Shown: positions 35,926 to 48,800, numbered from the stretch's first letter. The stretch is 64,000 nt of DNA from Thamnaconus septentrionalis (GCA_009823395.1 CM020503.1:1573001-1637000); one strand, 5' to 3'. Numbers and translations are program-made. The notes: a model not told the origin generated them from the letters alone.

Positions 35926-36106
35926 GCTGCACTTTGATTAGCCACTACGCCCTGAACACACCACAACAGAAACACAACCCGCCCCCCCAAACGCCCCCCC
36001 TTCTGCCTCGGTTGCCCTTGCCTGTGTGTGATGAATGTTTTGTACAAAGATGTGATCATGATGTATTTATGTAATTGAGCTGTTTTAACTCGGCATTTTC
36101 AAACCA

Positions 36107-36112
36107 ATTAAA
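36107..36112 (+). promoter_or_regulatory. exoc7: candidate poly(A) signal for exoc7
   Basis: ATTAAA, the common variant hexamer, 182 bp after the stop codon. No AATAAA is closer. Confidence 0.5.
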
Positions 36113-36964
36113 GGGATCTCTGTGAATTACTTCTACCTGTTTTTTTGTTGTTTGTTTGTTTTGCTACACAAAATAGCAAATTACAATGAGAAATAGCACT
36201 GGATTGTACGGTGAATATTTGGCTACAGCCAATTTTTCCAGTTTGATATTTATGACACGTCACATGCTGGTTTCAATAAGCATCTTGGCAGACACATCTT
36301 TGACATGCTGAGGAGCCTTCAAGGGTTCCTGATGAACTCTTAGAAGCTCCTCAGTTGCTGAATGTGAACAAAGTTAAGAACTAAGAACCAACACACATAA
36401 GGCAGGTTTTTTGTTGACTGTTGTTTGTTTTATTTACATAACAGCCCCTGATGAGGCTCTCCACATAAAGTATCCTCAAAAGTACATTTACTGTATAAAA
36501 AAAAAAAAAAAAAAATAGACGCAAGTGATCACACACTAGAGCAACTTGCCTAATAACAGCAGCACAATCTGAAAGGTAGTCGATGATATTACATAATGAC
36601 AATGCAAAATAAAAAATAGAGTGAGATTTAGAGACACACAAACATTAAAAACAGCAACAACATCGAAATATAATCAAAAGACTGTTTACTCTGTATATGA
36701 CACAGTCTGAAAATGAAACAGCCCTGGTACACAGATGGTGATGGGGACTGAACCTTTGCTTGTTGTGACGCTCTGCAGATGAGCAGTGTTGGTACTTGAC
36801 AGCAGAGCAGCTGCAGGTGATGCTGAAGCCTCTCTGGTATAAGACCTGAAGAGACAAACCCCTACATGATGAGAGGAGCATGTGACCAGGTAAAGGACCT
36901 CTTCTCTCTCTAATGATAGTGTTCGTTTATGTTCCTCCTCACGGTGGTTCAATCTCCACAATCA

Positions 36965-37160
36965 ATTCAGTGTGGAGATTGCATGTTCTCTCTGTGTCTC
37001 CGGCTTCCTCCCACAGTCCAAAACCATGCATGTGAGGTGAATTGGGAACTGTGATGAACTGGTGACTTGTCACTGTACCCTGCCTTCGCCCAATGAGAGT
37101 AGGATTAGGCTTCAACAAACCCTGAGTGCAGGAGGAAGCGGATATAGAAGATGGATGGAT
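36965..37160 (+). mobile_element. SINE body and L2-like tail, head missing
   Basis: Reads gcatgttctctctgtgtctc, then the cctcccacagtcc block, then an altered gatgaactggtgacttgtca block and an agaagatggatggat tail. Plus orientation, 5'-truncated. Confidence 0.7.
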
Positions 37161-37274
37161 ATAATATAAACACTGGCAGACCAGGCAGGATTTTCCATCA
37201 CGTCCAGACAGTTTGTGGGTGTGAGTTGATCATGTTCAGGTGGCTTCTTCACTCCATCCTTTGGGTTTCTACCC

Positions 37275-38196
37275 TCAGTTGGATGTCTCCCCGCTGCTCA
37301 CAGTGTTGACCACCTTGGCCACGTGCACCTTGTTGGCTTCTCTTCTCCTCCTCCCCTTCACCCTCCCCCTTCCGCTTGCCGGGCAGCTGAGCACTTTCCT
37401 GAAGCCTTTCCGGAAGTGTTTGGACACCAGGGCATAGACGATGGGGTTGAGGCAGGAGTTGGCATAAGCCATGAGGTGGGACAAGATGCGCAGGACGTAG
37501 GTGGCACTGTTGAGCGGGAAGTGTCCCGACCACATGCACACGACCACCAGGTGGTGGGGGAGCCAGCAGAGGCAGAAGACGGCGGCGACGATGACGATCA
37601 TCTTGGTGACTTTCCGCTTGGCTCGCCTGAACTCGGACATGTCATTGATGGGGTCCACGCTGGTCCACAGGTATCTAATGGTGCGGGTGTAGGTGAGGCC
37701 AAGCACCAGGACGGGGACCAGGTAGCCAAAGACGAAGGTGCACATGTCCATGATAACGCGCGGTCTGGACCCCCAGGTGGGAATACACACCACAGCGGTG
37801 GCCAGGTCCAGCTGGCTGTAGTAGCTAAGGTACGGCCCGGAGAAAATCAGAGCCAAGGCCCAAACCAGGCAGATGGAGATGAGGGCGTTTCTTGGCGTTC
37901 TCATCTCTCTGGAGCGGAGGGGGTAGCAGATCGCCAAGTACCTGCGCAGTGGGAAACAGCATTTCACTTCAGCTTGCAAAAACTTGCTCTATAGTTCTGC
38001 TATGTCATCAACCTTCGGTGGACGTAGTGACGGGATTCCATCAAGCTTGTCATGTGATGCCACGTCAAGTGAAAATGAACCAGAAAATGGTCGCAGGAGA
38101 CAGCAGGCAGGAAATGAACAAGTTCTCAGACATCAGATCAGACAAACACATTCTACATAGACAGCGGCTGCACCACCCCACCAATTAACATCTAAG

Positions 38197-38241
<45 letters not shown>

Positions 38242-38247
38242 CTCAGT

Positions 38248-38289
<42 letters not shown>

Positions 38290-38559
38290 TTTGTATTTCC
38301 TTCTCACCCCAACTGGTCATAGGCAGATGACGGCCCTCTGGAGTCTGGATCTGCTCTAGGTTTCTTCCCACATGGGAGTTTTTCCTGACCACTGTTGCAC
38401 TTTGCTTGCTGTGGGGGCCCAGTTTTTTCTTTCTTTCTGATTGTACAAAGCACCTTGAGACGCCTTTGGATGTGAATTAGCGCTGTACAAATAAAGTTGA
38501 TTGATTGATTGATTGACCCAGGTGTGTTGCAGTGCATACCTGACCCTGGCCCATGCATT

Positions 38560-38601
<42 letters not shown>

Positions 38602-39103
38602 AGAGGGGTACCGCAGGCCTCTTTTGTATCCTCGTCTGTCTGTGTGTTCAAAGTTAACTTCTTCTAAGTCCAATCACAAAGTAACGCAAAAAGTAACAGT
38701 AAGTAAAACTTCAACGACGCTTCAAGTGCTACTCAACTAAAGATGACAGGAACCGAACGCACCTGTCCAGGGAGACGGCTGTCAGGGTGAAGATGCTGGC
38801 GTACATGGTGAGGAAGATGATGAAGTGCACGACCTTGCACGCGGCGGGTCCGAACGGCCACTGGTCCAGGGTGTAGACGGTGGCCTGGAAGGGCACGCAG
38901 AAGACGATGAAGCACAGATCGGCGACGGCCAGGTTGAGGATGAACAGGTTGGTGGTCTTGGTGTTCATCTGCCCGCTGCGGAACAGCACGGCCAGGACGA
39001 GGGAGTTCCCCACGGTGCCGAGCAGGAAGATGAGCGAGAAGCTGGCGGAGATGAGCGCTGATTCGACCCACCAGGAGGATGCTCTGGCCGCAGTAAGGTT
39101 CAT
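37275..39103 (-). CDS. galr2: galanin receptor type 2-like GPCR
   Basis: Two coding exons on the minus strand: 39103-38763 then 37941-37275, giving 1008 nt and 335 residues. The intron is phase 2 inside the Arg codon of the DRY motif (D113-R114-Y115), the classic GALR2/3 intron position. Class A features: N2-L-T glycosylation site, N33 in TM1, D62 (LAVAD) in TM2, disulfide cysteines C89 and C166, CWLPHH (239-244) in TM6 and NPIVY (279-283) in TM7. Matches to galanin receptors include [31 protein letters not shown] and [20 protein letters not shown]. Galanin GPCRs signal through Gq or Gi in the nervous and endocrine systems. The tail is shorter than in mammals (~387 residues) and rich in arginine. 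The start is the ATG at 39103; GTG further up is not used. It is convergent with exoc7. Confidence 0.93.
38198..38285. repeat. (CT)n microsatellite
   Basis: About 88 bp of CT with small interruptions. It is polypurine on the galr2 sense strand. Confidence 0.95.
38310..38517 (+). mobile_element. retroelement 3' tail ending in (GATT)n
   Basis: Contains ctaggtttcttcccacatgg, then a gggagtttttcctgaccact block, a caccttgagacgcctttgga block and a ttgattgattgattgattga end. This is a common teleost LINE/SINE 3' sequence. A related copy lies antisense at 56566-56790. Confidence 0.65.
38561..38600. repeat. (GT)n microsatellite
   Basis: 20 uninterrupted GT units inside the galr2 intron. Confidence 0.97.
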
Positions 39104-39545
39104 GCTCTCTGGCTGCGTTCCGCTCCGGAGCGCCACTGGTCCACCGGTCGCTCCACCGTCGCTCCGCTGTCTCACCGGCGGGGCGCTCGCTCCCGGAGGT
39201 CATTGACCGCGAACCCCTCCAACCTTCCCAACTCCACATTTTTGGTCAACTTTTCTCAGTGTCTCATGGTCGTTTCAAGAGCTGTAATGTGTTTAAATTG
39301 ATCATAAAAAATAAGGCTAAAACAAAAAGTTGTCGGCAAAGCAAAGTAATGACAACAACAACTAAAATGAAAGAGGGCTAATCATGTTGATCAGATGTAA
39401 TAGTTTAAAAATAAGAAATACACAATAAAAAATAATAGAAGCATTATGTCAGAATTTCAGGAAAGGATCTCAGAAACTGGTCATGTCTCTGAACATATTT
39501 CTTCTGAAGGCACTCGTTCAGAAAATAGTTCTGAACGACTGCCTT

Positions 39546-39559
39546 CTGCCCCCTTGTGG
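39546..39559 (-). promoter_or_regulatory. CTCF-like core motif, minus strand
   Basis: ctgcccccttgtgg on plus is CCACAAGGGGGCAG on minus, an exact match to the classic CCACNAGGGGGCAG form. It is 443 bp upstream of the galr2 start. Confidence 0.5.
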
Positions 39560-39707
39560 TTCTTCACGGACATTACCGTACATCGATAAGAATGCCACTC
39601 TCACTCGCTCACTCACTCACATCCAAAGGACCAAATGAAAGATTAATCTCCCACTATGTGACTTAAGTTAAGTGCAATTGTATCCTGATAGAAATATTAC
39701 TGATCTG

Positions 39708-39765
39708 CTGGAGCCTATCCCAGCTGCCACTGGGCGAAGGCAGGGTGACACCCTGGACAATTGGC
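39708..39765 (-). repeat. SINE/L2-like tail fragment, antisense
   Basis: ctggagcctatcccagctgc followed by gggcgaaggcagggtgacac is the reverse complement of the usual tail block. The ends are not defined. Confidence 0.6.
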
Positions 39766-39924
39766 CAAATTCTAAGGGTCAGAAAACCAAATTACTTTTG
39801 TTGTATTGCAAGTGTAGACTTTCATTAATGTATTTATGGGCAGTATGTTAAGCTCATGCCAGTATAGAAATCACAAATCAAGCCAAATTTTACACTCTGG
39901 ACCTTTAAAGTTGACCAGCTCAAC

Positions 39925-40135
39925 GTTCTAGTGGTGGAGTGTCTGCCGTGAGAGGTTGTGGGTTCGATCCCTGGCTGGGTCAAACCACAGACTGTAATAA
40001 TGGTATCCATAGCCACCCTGCTTGGCACTCAGTATTCGGGGTTGGAATTGGGTGATTAGCTCAGCCAATGATTCAGATGTCACAGAGGAGGAGATGGGTA
40101 CAAAATGCTCTAAAGCCTAAACAACTTCATCAACA
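39925..40135 (+). mobile_element. tRNA-headed SINE (second family)
   Basis: A B-box-like GGTTCGATCC at 39961-39970, preceded by a gtggtggagtgtctgccgtg segment and followed by a body with ctgcttggcactcagt. The shape is that of a tRNA-derived SINE. It lacks a foldable cloverleaf and is not a tRNA gene. Confidence 0.6.
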
Positions 40136-42227
40136 CAAGACTAAAATCTGAACACTATAATTGGATATAGATATAGAGAACCTATACAAGTTCAGAGAAA
40201 TTAGATCAATCCGAGATCTGTGTTACAACTGTAATACACAAGGGGACACTATACCATTGCCTGTAAGACCATGAGGAGATTTAATTTATTCCTGCGAGTT
40301 CTTTGGTGCGTTATATTTCTTGGATGTTATTTGATGACACACAAATAAAGACTAATTATTATGACTTTTTTTTAATCAGACAAGTTTGATTAAGAAGCAC
40401 GTGCGTCAACTTTTATGCTCCCTGGGACAGCAGGAACCATTTATTTGTGATGGTTATCAAATCATTCAGATCCTGCTGTGATTAAAAGATCCATCCTAAT
40501 CACCCTGTAATTACACGCAGCCATTTTTGGAAGGTAATTCTAAAAAGACAGAGACGCCCCCCTCCTCCCCAGTGAATTAACTAAATTAAATCCCAGACTA
40601 GTTTAATCAGCTCCCGGTGTCTTTCTCCTGCTTACCAGCAGGTGGCAGCACAGGCGCAAAGAAGAACAAGGCCGCGTTCTCAAGGACAATTTTAACTGCT
40701 CCATTCACAACAGTCAAAGAGTTCTCATCATGTTTGCATCGGTCCCTCTGGCAAACAGGAAGAGATCCTTAATAGAAAATAGGGCTGCCACCCTGGTTTC
40801 AGCATATTTCAGCGAACACACAACCAGCCTGCATAGTTTAGGTCAGGTTGGGGGACCAGCGAGCCAACTCAGCCGCCGGCAATGAGGCAACAGGCGGGAA
40901 ATGACATCACTCCAGTGTGATTGCTGGTGAGAGAAGAGAGTGGTGAGCAGCACACGCCTCTGACTGGCACTGACTAAACATGGGAGTATGTGAACACGAA
41001 ATAAATCTTCAGTCTGTGTGGACGGAGCGGGTGAAGACAATGACCAGAAGTGAACCGCGGGCAAGGGAGTGGGCACAGCAATCAAGTGAACTGACTCACA
41101 ATTGCAGCAAGGATGTTGTGTTGTCCAAAGGGCTGGAGAAATGTTTCACTATAAGGTGTCGTCATTAAACCTGCTGCTGCTGCTGCTGCTGCTGCTGCCT
41201 GGCTCTGGCTCAGACCTGCACCATCCCCCTCAGCAGCCATACATGATGTCGAACTACTGCGGAGCTACAGCAGTTAGGCAAGGTTCACTTCAGTGCCATG
41301 ATGGGACCCCTGGTGAGGCCCTTGAGTGTTTGGGTGTGGCCCCTGGACTGGGATGGCTTCTGGTTCTCTGATGCCCCTGTTAGGAGCCCATGTTGCGGGT
41401 CGCTCATCATGAGTCTTACCCAGTCGCTGGTTGGGCAATTCAGACCCCTGGCCCACATTGTCCACCAGCTACTAGGGGTGGTAAGTGACAAAGAACAAAT
41501 ACTTTAATACTGTAATTCAGTAGATTTTCAGGGATCTCTACTGTACTTTACTTGGGTCTTCTTCTGGCAACTTCATACTTTTACTCCCTGCATTTGGACA
41601 CAAATATCTGCACTTTCTGCTTCTTATATGAGAAAACATGCTCGTTACTTTTGCATTTTCTTTCAAAAAACATTTTCTGTTCATAGTAATTCATTTATTA
41701 GTTATCACAGTTGTTGTCACTTAAAGTGGAGCCATTTAAACTAAGCTGTTGTGTAGTTCAATATAAAAGTGGATGATGTTTTAGAGGGAGTTATTTTAGT
41801 CGGCTTTGGGGTCACTGGTCAGTACATTTTCAGTCCAAAGAAAAGTAAAATGCATTTGCTTTGCAACAAAAATCTGTTTTCCCCCCAGAGGGCATGCAAA
41901 GCTTGGTTACCATTGGACAGTCCGAAATCAAGAGCCAAGTGACCCCCACGGTAGAGATGCAGCAACGGTAAACGTGAACCTCTTCACATGTTGAAGTGTT
42001 CAACTTTAAGGACCTTTAAAGAGCACATGGACAAGTTCGTTGTCCTGCAATAAAATTGAAAGTGAAGAAAAATATTTATTTGCAAATAAATCTCCGCTAC
42101 CAAGAGTCAAAGTTGCACACTCAATGGATTAAAATAGCTTCTGCAGTTTTAAGAGATCATTACTACTGGGCAACATGACTGGAGAATGACTGTTTTTACA
42201 AGTGCAGTTTATTTATTAGATATTTTA
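40136..42227. other. intergenic, no gene recognised
   Basis: Unique sequence with a plus-strand CTCF-like site and a CTG run (about 41170-41198). A small frame at 41141-41371 spans that run: M-F-H-Y-K then leucines, 76 residues, signal-peptide-like. I do not annotate it as a gene. Confidence 0.5.
40635..40648 (+). promoter_or_regulatory. CTCF-like core motif, plus strand
   Basis: CCAGCAGGTGGCAG matches the CTCF core (CCASYAGRKGGCRS) at every position. Confidence 0.5.
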
Positions 42228-42514
42228 GGGGCGACACAGTGGTGCAGTGGTCAGCTCTGTGGCAAGGAGGTCGCAGGTTTGATTCCCGGCCATGGTAACA
42301 TGTACTCACTGTGTCTGCAAGGGTTCTGTAGGAGCACTTCAACTTCCTTTCACATTCCATACAAGTGATTGTTTGTCTGTCTTTGTGGTTCTTTGATGAA
42401 GTGGCGACTTGTCCATGGTGTAACCCCACCCTCAACCGAACACAGCTGACATGGACTGTAGCAACACCCTTGAATGCTTGAGAAAAAGTAATAAAAAGGA
42501 TGATGGATAGAAAT
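42228..42514 (+). mobile_element. near full-length tRNA-headed SINE with L2-like tail
   Basis: Starts ggggcgacacagtggtgcag, then a tcagctctgtggcaaggagg block and a B-box-like ggtttgattccc. The body continues to the gtggcgacttgtccatggtg block and ends in a gatgatggatag tail. It is the same family as 22095-22412 (antisense) and the head at 57556-57720. Confidence 0.75.
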
Positions 42515-42781
42515 AACCTGTTATTAAAATAGAAATAGAAATTTGAAGATGTGATTTGCAAGCAGGAGACCAGATGTTTAAGTTAAGTTAAATTAACTGA
42601 AAGAGGCTTAAAAACACTCAGGCATGCTAAAGTAGCCAGTGATGAGTTTGCTTTGGAGTTGTTTATTATATTAATATAAGATTAGCAGAGTGGTTTGAAT
42701 AAATGTGATTTCTCACACCCATAATTGTGCACACAAAAAGTAACAAATCTAGCCATGGTGAAAAAGCTTGCCACAAAGCAG

Positions 42782-42812
42782 GCATGCTAGTTAGCATGCT
42801 GGTTAGCATGCT
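42782..42812. repeat. short 12-bp tandem repeat with GCATGC cores
   Basis: Three tandem near-copies of agcatgctagtt / agcatgctggtt. Confidence 0.7.
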
Positions 42813-45800
42813 GTGAAGGCAATAGCAATCCGGTGAAACCTTCGCAAGCTTTAAAGTTACATTTCTTTTGGGCAAAAAAAAATATTTTTCTGTCATTCAT
42901 TTTTTTTTGGTTGAAAGTTATCGCTGTGACTCATCATTAGCATTGTAGTAGTGGTTGTTCATGGATTCTGGCCAACATTCACGAGAATATACTTTGAAAT
43001 TTAGTCCAGCAGAGGGAAACATCCTTCAGGCTCAGACACTCTAATCCCCTCAGTCATTTATCTTCACATCTATGACGCTGGAGCCAAACCAAGTCGCTGT
43101 CTAAACACTTACAGACGGCGCTGCGCCGGTGAGCAGTGACGTAACACAAGAGCCGGCACGGCGTCTCGCTGGCCCAGTTTCAGAGGTCATGAGGGTCGCG
43201 CGGCAAAGTGTTGCAGGTGCTCTGGAGGAAGAAGCGATCAGGGAAAAGCAGACGAGGGGCTGTGGGCGGACCACAATCACGCAAGCTGCGTGTGGTTTCC
43301 AGCTTCTGGCCAAGAGCTCTCACTCCCTGCGCCCCAGACGGCTCTCTGGAGGGAACCAATCCCTCCGCTGCCTGCCTGCCTCCCCTGCTCCCACTCCCCA
43401 CCACACACACAAATGGTTCGAATAAGAGGGGCTGCATGACTGGGCTGTGGCCACAGATGAAATCCTGGAGAGTGATAGTTTACTTAGCCTAAATACCCCC
43501 GATTAGACAAATTGAAACATTGTTGTTATGCGGTGGAAACTCAAGGACCCATTGGCCGAGGCCTCTCACCCCGTTCCGGAAAAGGCTGCGCTCGTGGACT
43601 GTCGTCATGCGAAAACCGCAAGGACCAGAGCGAGTGGAAAACAACAAAAACAAAAAAAAAAGAAAGAGGGAGAGAAAAGGCTATGATAAAATAAACCAAA
43701 TGAAAACTGTAAAACAGATAATGAGTGTTGTCACAGTGAGATGACTCACAAGGGGCGGGAGGGAGGGGGAGGCACACGCGACCCTGCTTCTGTTACTACT
43801 GAAAAACATGTCCCGCCGCAAACATTTGTCTTGACTCACGGCATGCCTCATGATGTCACATTTTCCTCCGCTGCTGATCAAAAACAGTGGTGGCGGCGGC
43901 GGCGGAGGTGCCGCACGCAGCCGGCTCCCCACCGACTGCTCCCCTTGAAAACACTGAAATCAATCACTAATAAAGGGGCTTGGCTTCCGAATCCTCGGCC
44001 GTGCAGAGTCAGCCAGGAGTCTCCGATAGAAGGTGATAGTCACCGGGCTGGGGCGCTGAAACGCAACATGGGACACACAGTGTGTGCACGCAGTTGATGC
44101 AGCGGCACCATTGTGGGCAGGCTAAAGCTAAATATCAGCGGTCATTCATCACATTGGAGCAAGCTGCTTAATTTTCCAGTGGGGTTTCAGGTGTCGGCAC
44201 TCAGCGACCGAGCCGCTCGGCAACCGCACTGCTGACAGCTCTTGCGTCATATTTGTGGATGAATGGACCAACTGAACACCGGGTGAAACGACCCCATTAT
44301 CTGCGTATTTGGCAAAAGGGGAGGAGAAACTCCATAAATGGTCACTATCCATCCATGAGCCACAAGCTGGTCTTAATCTGTGTTAATTTAACAACTTTCT
44401 TTTCACACGTGCAAGAATTGTCAAAGTCCATTCGCCTCATGACAAGTGGTCCTAACTTATTATTTGGAGCATTTTTGTGACAAAAAGCAGTCAGGGAAAA
44501 AGCTTTTTGGCTAACTGGCCAACTGTTCATGGAACAGCAGTTTCTCTTCTCTTTTCACAGTTCTGATAAAAGTGACACATTGCAGCCAGCGTCAAGGCTG
44601 CAGCCACGTACCGTTTCACCAGATTTGTAGGGGCTTCCTGTTTATGTCACCACTAAACCCTGGCCATAGCGCCGCGCCTTTCTCGCATAAGCACACTGGT
44701 AGCTCTGGTCATATTCCTGCCGGCTGAAAACAATTCAGACCGAAGTTTTTGGAGATGGATCTGAGAGAATTCAGAGTCGAAATCTCAGCCATCTCCAGCT
44801 GCCCTGAGAGATTAAGCAAAGACGGGTTTGTCCTTGAGGTTTCCGTCCATTCCAGGTTCCGTCAACACCAACCACAAAAGCTGTTAAAGAGGAATATTAT
44901 ATTTGCTAGCTTAACATTCATAGCTAATAATAATAATATTAATATTGATTATGTAAAAAAATAAATTCCCGTTTTTCTCTGGAAGTGGTGTCTACTTCTT
45001 TGGAAGGCTGCGTTAAGATGTTTGAGAAAGATCAGAACAGCTGCTCTGAGAACAGCCAAGAGAAAAAAGGCGCAGAAGTTTCTCACGCGGGCCTGCGTGC
45101 GGACTCTGCTCAGTTGTTCTCATGTGCGGAAACCACAGGACCTAGACAGAACCGTCGTGGTTCTCCGTTGACGTCAGAGCGGTGCGTCCAGAGCACCAGG
45201 GTGGATCGATCAGTCTCTGCTCGTCTCATTACTACCTTGTCCCAGGCCCAATGGTTTAAGAAACACTGGCAGCGGCTCACAGGCTATCAAGTGGTCGCTT
45301 GTGTACATCTGCTATTGCGTCCATATGGTTCCAAAAGTGGAATTTCTGTGAAGAGGAACCTTATTGGGAACCAGAGGATCCATCAAACCCTGCAACGTCT
45401 TGTCAGGTTGTCTCCTCACCTTGACCAAACTGAGCAGTCTTGTCTTTGGAATTGATGCTTTTCCATAGCCATTTTCTTAAATGCTTATTAAAGCAACAAG
45501 GTGGAGGCTCAGTTGCAGCGACCCTCCTGATGAGGAGTGCCATAAATGCCTATTACTTTACCTATAGCGTACTGTTACTGTACTGTGAGAAGTTGCATTT
45601 TGAACAGTCCATGGTGAAGGGTCAGACAGAAAGTGTTTTACTACAAGTAAAGGCCAGCATAGCTACTATTATAATAAGACTTTTTCACCTGGATTATCTT
45701 TAGCTGAACTTGTGTGAATAAAGTCTAGCTATTGACAACAACACAAAACAACAGGTAATTTGTATTAACATACTGTAACTCTGAGGGTAAGTGTGAACAA

Positions 45801-48800
45801 GAGGATGCTCATCTTATTTGCAAAACCATGGCGCGCCTGCAGTCATGTGTATCCATGTGGTTGCCTCTACAGAAATATGTCGCCGTGCATATGGGCGACT
45901 CCTATTCTGGGCCTCCTTCAATGGCTCCGTCATGTAGCCCCCATGAACTCAGTGAACTCACAAGTTAAATCCTCTGAATGCCGCACCATTGTTAGATCAG
46001 AGGCAGTTTGCAATGCCCCTCGAAACCACAGTCCACCCAAAATAGTTTTATGTACTTTTTTTCACCCCACTGCCTTGAATGCTGCAATACTAAGACCTTC
46101 ATTAGCATTCCTGCAGGTACTCTCCAGCAGCAGCACCGCCATCCAGTTTGTCCCCACGCAGAGGCCTGAGAAAATAAAGACGCTCTTTAGCATGTGTAGC
46201 CGGCAGATTTTCCACTGCACTGCTAATGAGCATCGCAGACAGAGGGGCAGAAAATGTGTGTGGGGTATTTATAGAAAAACAAGAGGAATGCATGCTCTTC
46301 CTAATTGTGCTTAGTCTATCTCTTTCCTGCAGAACCTGCTCTTCAGTGCCCCCCCGGGTTTCTGCACTTACGACAAACATGTGCGGGAAGAGGAATGCAT
46401 AAAGGACAGTCATAAAGAAGAAGTTCCTTACAAGTAGAGGAAACTCCTTTTGGAGTCTAAAAAACTAACCCTTCTGTTGCGTCCTGTTTTATTTAATTGC
46501 ACAGACAATGGTCAATAAAAATGTTGACACCAGCGTATTTTTTTTTCCGCCTGGATGAGAGTAAAAATATACAAATGACATGTATATCTGGTCGGAGTGT
46601 AAAAGTTTACAGCCCGTGCTGTGATGTTTTCATTAAGGGTCAGAGAGAAACAAAGGAACATGCCGTCATTTACTCCACCATCCGCCACACAGGACAACAC
46701 ATAAACAAACATAGACAAACAAGACCGTTTCATAAAGATACCTTTTGCTAAAATCCTATGTCATCCTGTAAAGCCAGAACACTCACAACTTTTTTTTATT
46801 ACAAATAATGTCAGTGCTTGTTTTTCACAAAGCTCGAGAGTTCAACCACAGTGGAAGTCAAACGAAAACCAAACAAAACCAGCCATGTTAATCAAATACC
46901 TCACCTCATGACAGCACTGATTTTTACTTCCATAGAAGATGAAGTGATTTCTTGTTGTAATCACTGGGACCTGGATGAATAACCACCAAACCTCTTCTTT
47001 TCTCAGTTCTATCATCGCCAGTTGGACTTGAGGTCAGTGCAGTAAACCACTGGGCCCATTGACCACATTTGTCCTCTGTTGTCATGAAACCACTGGACAT
47101 CTCCACCAGTGATCTCCTGTGCAGTGTACCCAGGATAAGGGGGAAAGTATTCCTGGGCCGATCTCAGTTCAGCGATAAAATGTGTCAACCGTGGCTTCAT
47201 ACTGAGTGGAATCGGGCAGATAACATCACAGGGATGAGCAGCATGGAAAATGAGCGTAATCGACTACAGTGAAAAACACTCCCAAGCACACGAGTGGAAC
47301 GCAGGACCATGTGCTGTCAACGTTATGTCATTTTGCATGCAACCAGACACTCAGCGCGCACACATCTGTGAGTCCATGACTGCCGGTGTAAAAACACCCA
47401 AACACGGGGCGACACGACTGTTTGGATTTCTCCGTAATGAGGTATGATGATGGATGGAGCTGGTGAGGACTTACAGGATGTCTAATATCCACCATGTAGG
47501 CTCCAACGTTGGGTTCTTATTACAGTAGTCCCACTCCCGAGGCAAAAGGAGGCTCTGCCATGTCTGTGTTTACTCTGCAGGGACACATGGTGGTATTTAC
47601 CCTCAAACAGGCAGCGGAATGGGAAGTCAGAGAGATTGGATCTGGTTATTTACCAAACAGGGCGGTGATACACCTGTTTTTGGCCTTAATCTCGGTCTGA
47701 CCCCTCGCTGTCCTCTCCGTCTTCGTGATGCCATTTGTTTCCTCTTTTTCCTTCCTAAGGAAGGCCGTCGAGCTCCACTTCCCCAGAGATGTAATCTTTG
47801 GAGTGAAAAAAAATAAATGACATGAAAGCGGAGCCCCAGCTGCGTACCGTGGATGCGTAATGCCTCCGACTGTTTTCAGGAAACCTTCCTGCTGTCATGC
47901 ATCGTATTGGATCATTGAGAACGCTGGGAAGTGACACAGGTAGTGCACAAACTTTGGGTTCCCACACAGCTCTGCTCTGTTGGGTTGCATGATTTTGACA
48001 TCTGCAATGAATTGAAAACAGTCACATGTGAGCAGTTAGGTCAGGTGGCATCTTTGGTATGAGCTTTGGGAAAAAAACAAGCCAGAAGGAGTAGAGAAGA
48101 AATGACAACATCAACGCTCTACAATGTCTTTGATTGTAGAAAAATACATTTAAGGATCATTAATCTTAAATTGTTTACATAATACTTTACGCTTTACATC
48201 GATCGACCTAACCTCTAGATGGCAGTGTTGTAATCCATCTTCAGCTATCATGAATAACTAAACTGGGACAGGAAAAAGTGAAGACCTCTTTCACAGCTTT
48301 GTTGAATGGCCTCTTCTGATGAGACAGTGACAAATAACAGAAGTTGCAGGATGTGGAAGCAGCCTGGACCGCTGTGCTTCTGTTGGGGTGCTAGTGGGGA
48401 AAGCTTACCCATTAGTGACCACAGTAAAGGTAGAACTGAGGAAAAAAAAACCCTCTGTGTTGTTTCTGATTGAGTAATGCTGTGAGCTGTTGCTGAGAGC
48501 TGAGTAAACGTTCCTCAGTTTTATTTAATTTGACTCATAATGTTGTGCTAATGTTGAGCCAACTGCTCAGAAGGTTTATGGTGGCCATCCAGTTGGAGTA
48601 CGGCTCGAAATGTTATAAAATCTCTGCTTGTGTCAGGCCAATTGACCCAACTCCTCCAACGAGGTCATATTCTATGCGCTATAAATAGAATTTGTCTTCA
48701 CTTCAAGAACTTGAAGGAAGTTTCAGTTGCTCGACAGATGTCACGGTGACATTTTCCAGAACGATGACACTCCAGCGCCCGAGAGGGCTCGGCCTCTTCC

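Larger units (their letters stand above)
35926..37274. other. convergent exoc7 / galr2 3' region
   Basis: 1.35 kb between the two stop codons. It holds the exoc7 3' UTR, a possible minus-strand AATAAA for galr2 at 36429-36434, an A-run (36498-36516) and a SINE body-tail copy (about 36965-37160). Confidence 0.6.
37942..38762 (-). other. galr2: galr2 intron with CT and GT microsatellites
   Basis: 821-bp phase-2 intron holding (CT)n at 38198-38285, a retroelement tail with (GATT)n (38310-38517) and (GT)n at 38561-38600. Confidence 0.85.

Noticed and set aside
39955..39980. B-box GGTTCGATCC suggesting a tRNA
   Set aside because: Head of a second SINE family; no acceptor-stem pairing.
42782..42812. 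Short direct repeats as a CRISPR-like array
   Set aside because: Only three 12-bp units with no spacers, in a vertebrate genome.
44985..46314. Open frames of 156 and 173 codons on the plus strand
   Set aside because: The second does not even begin with ATG; composition and sequence show no protein family.
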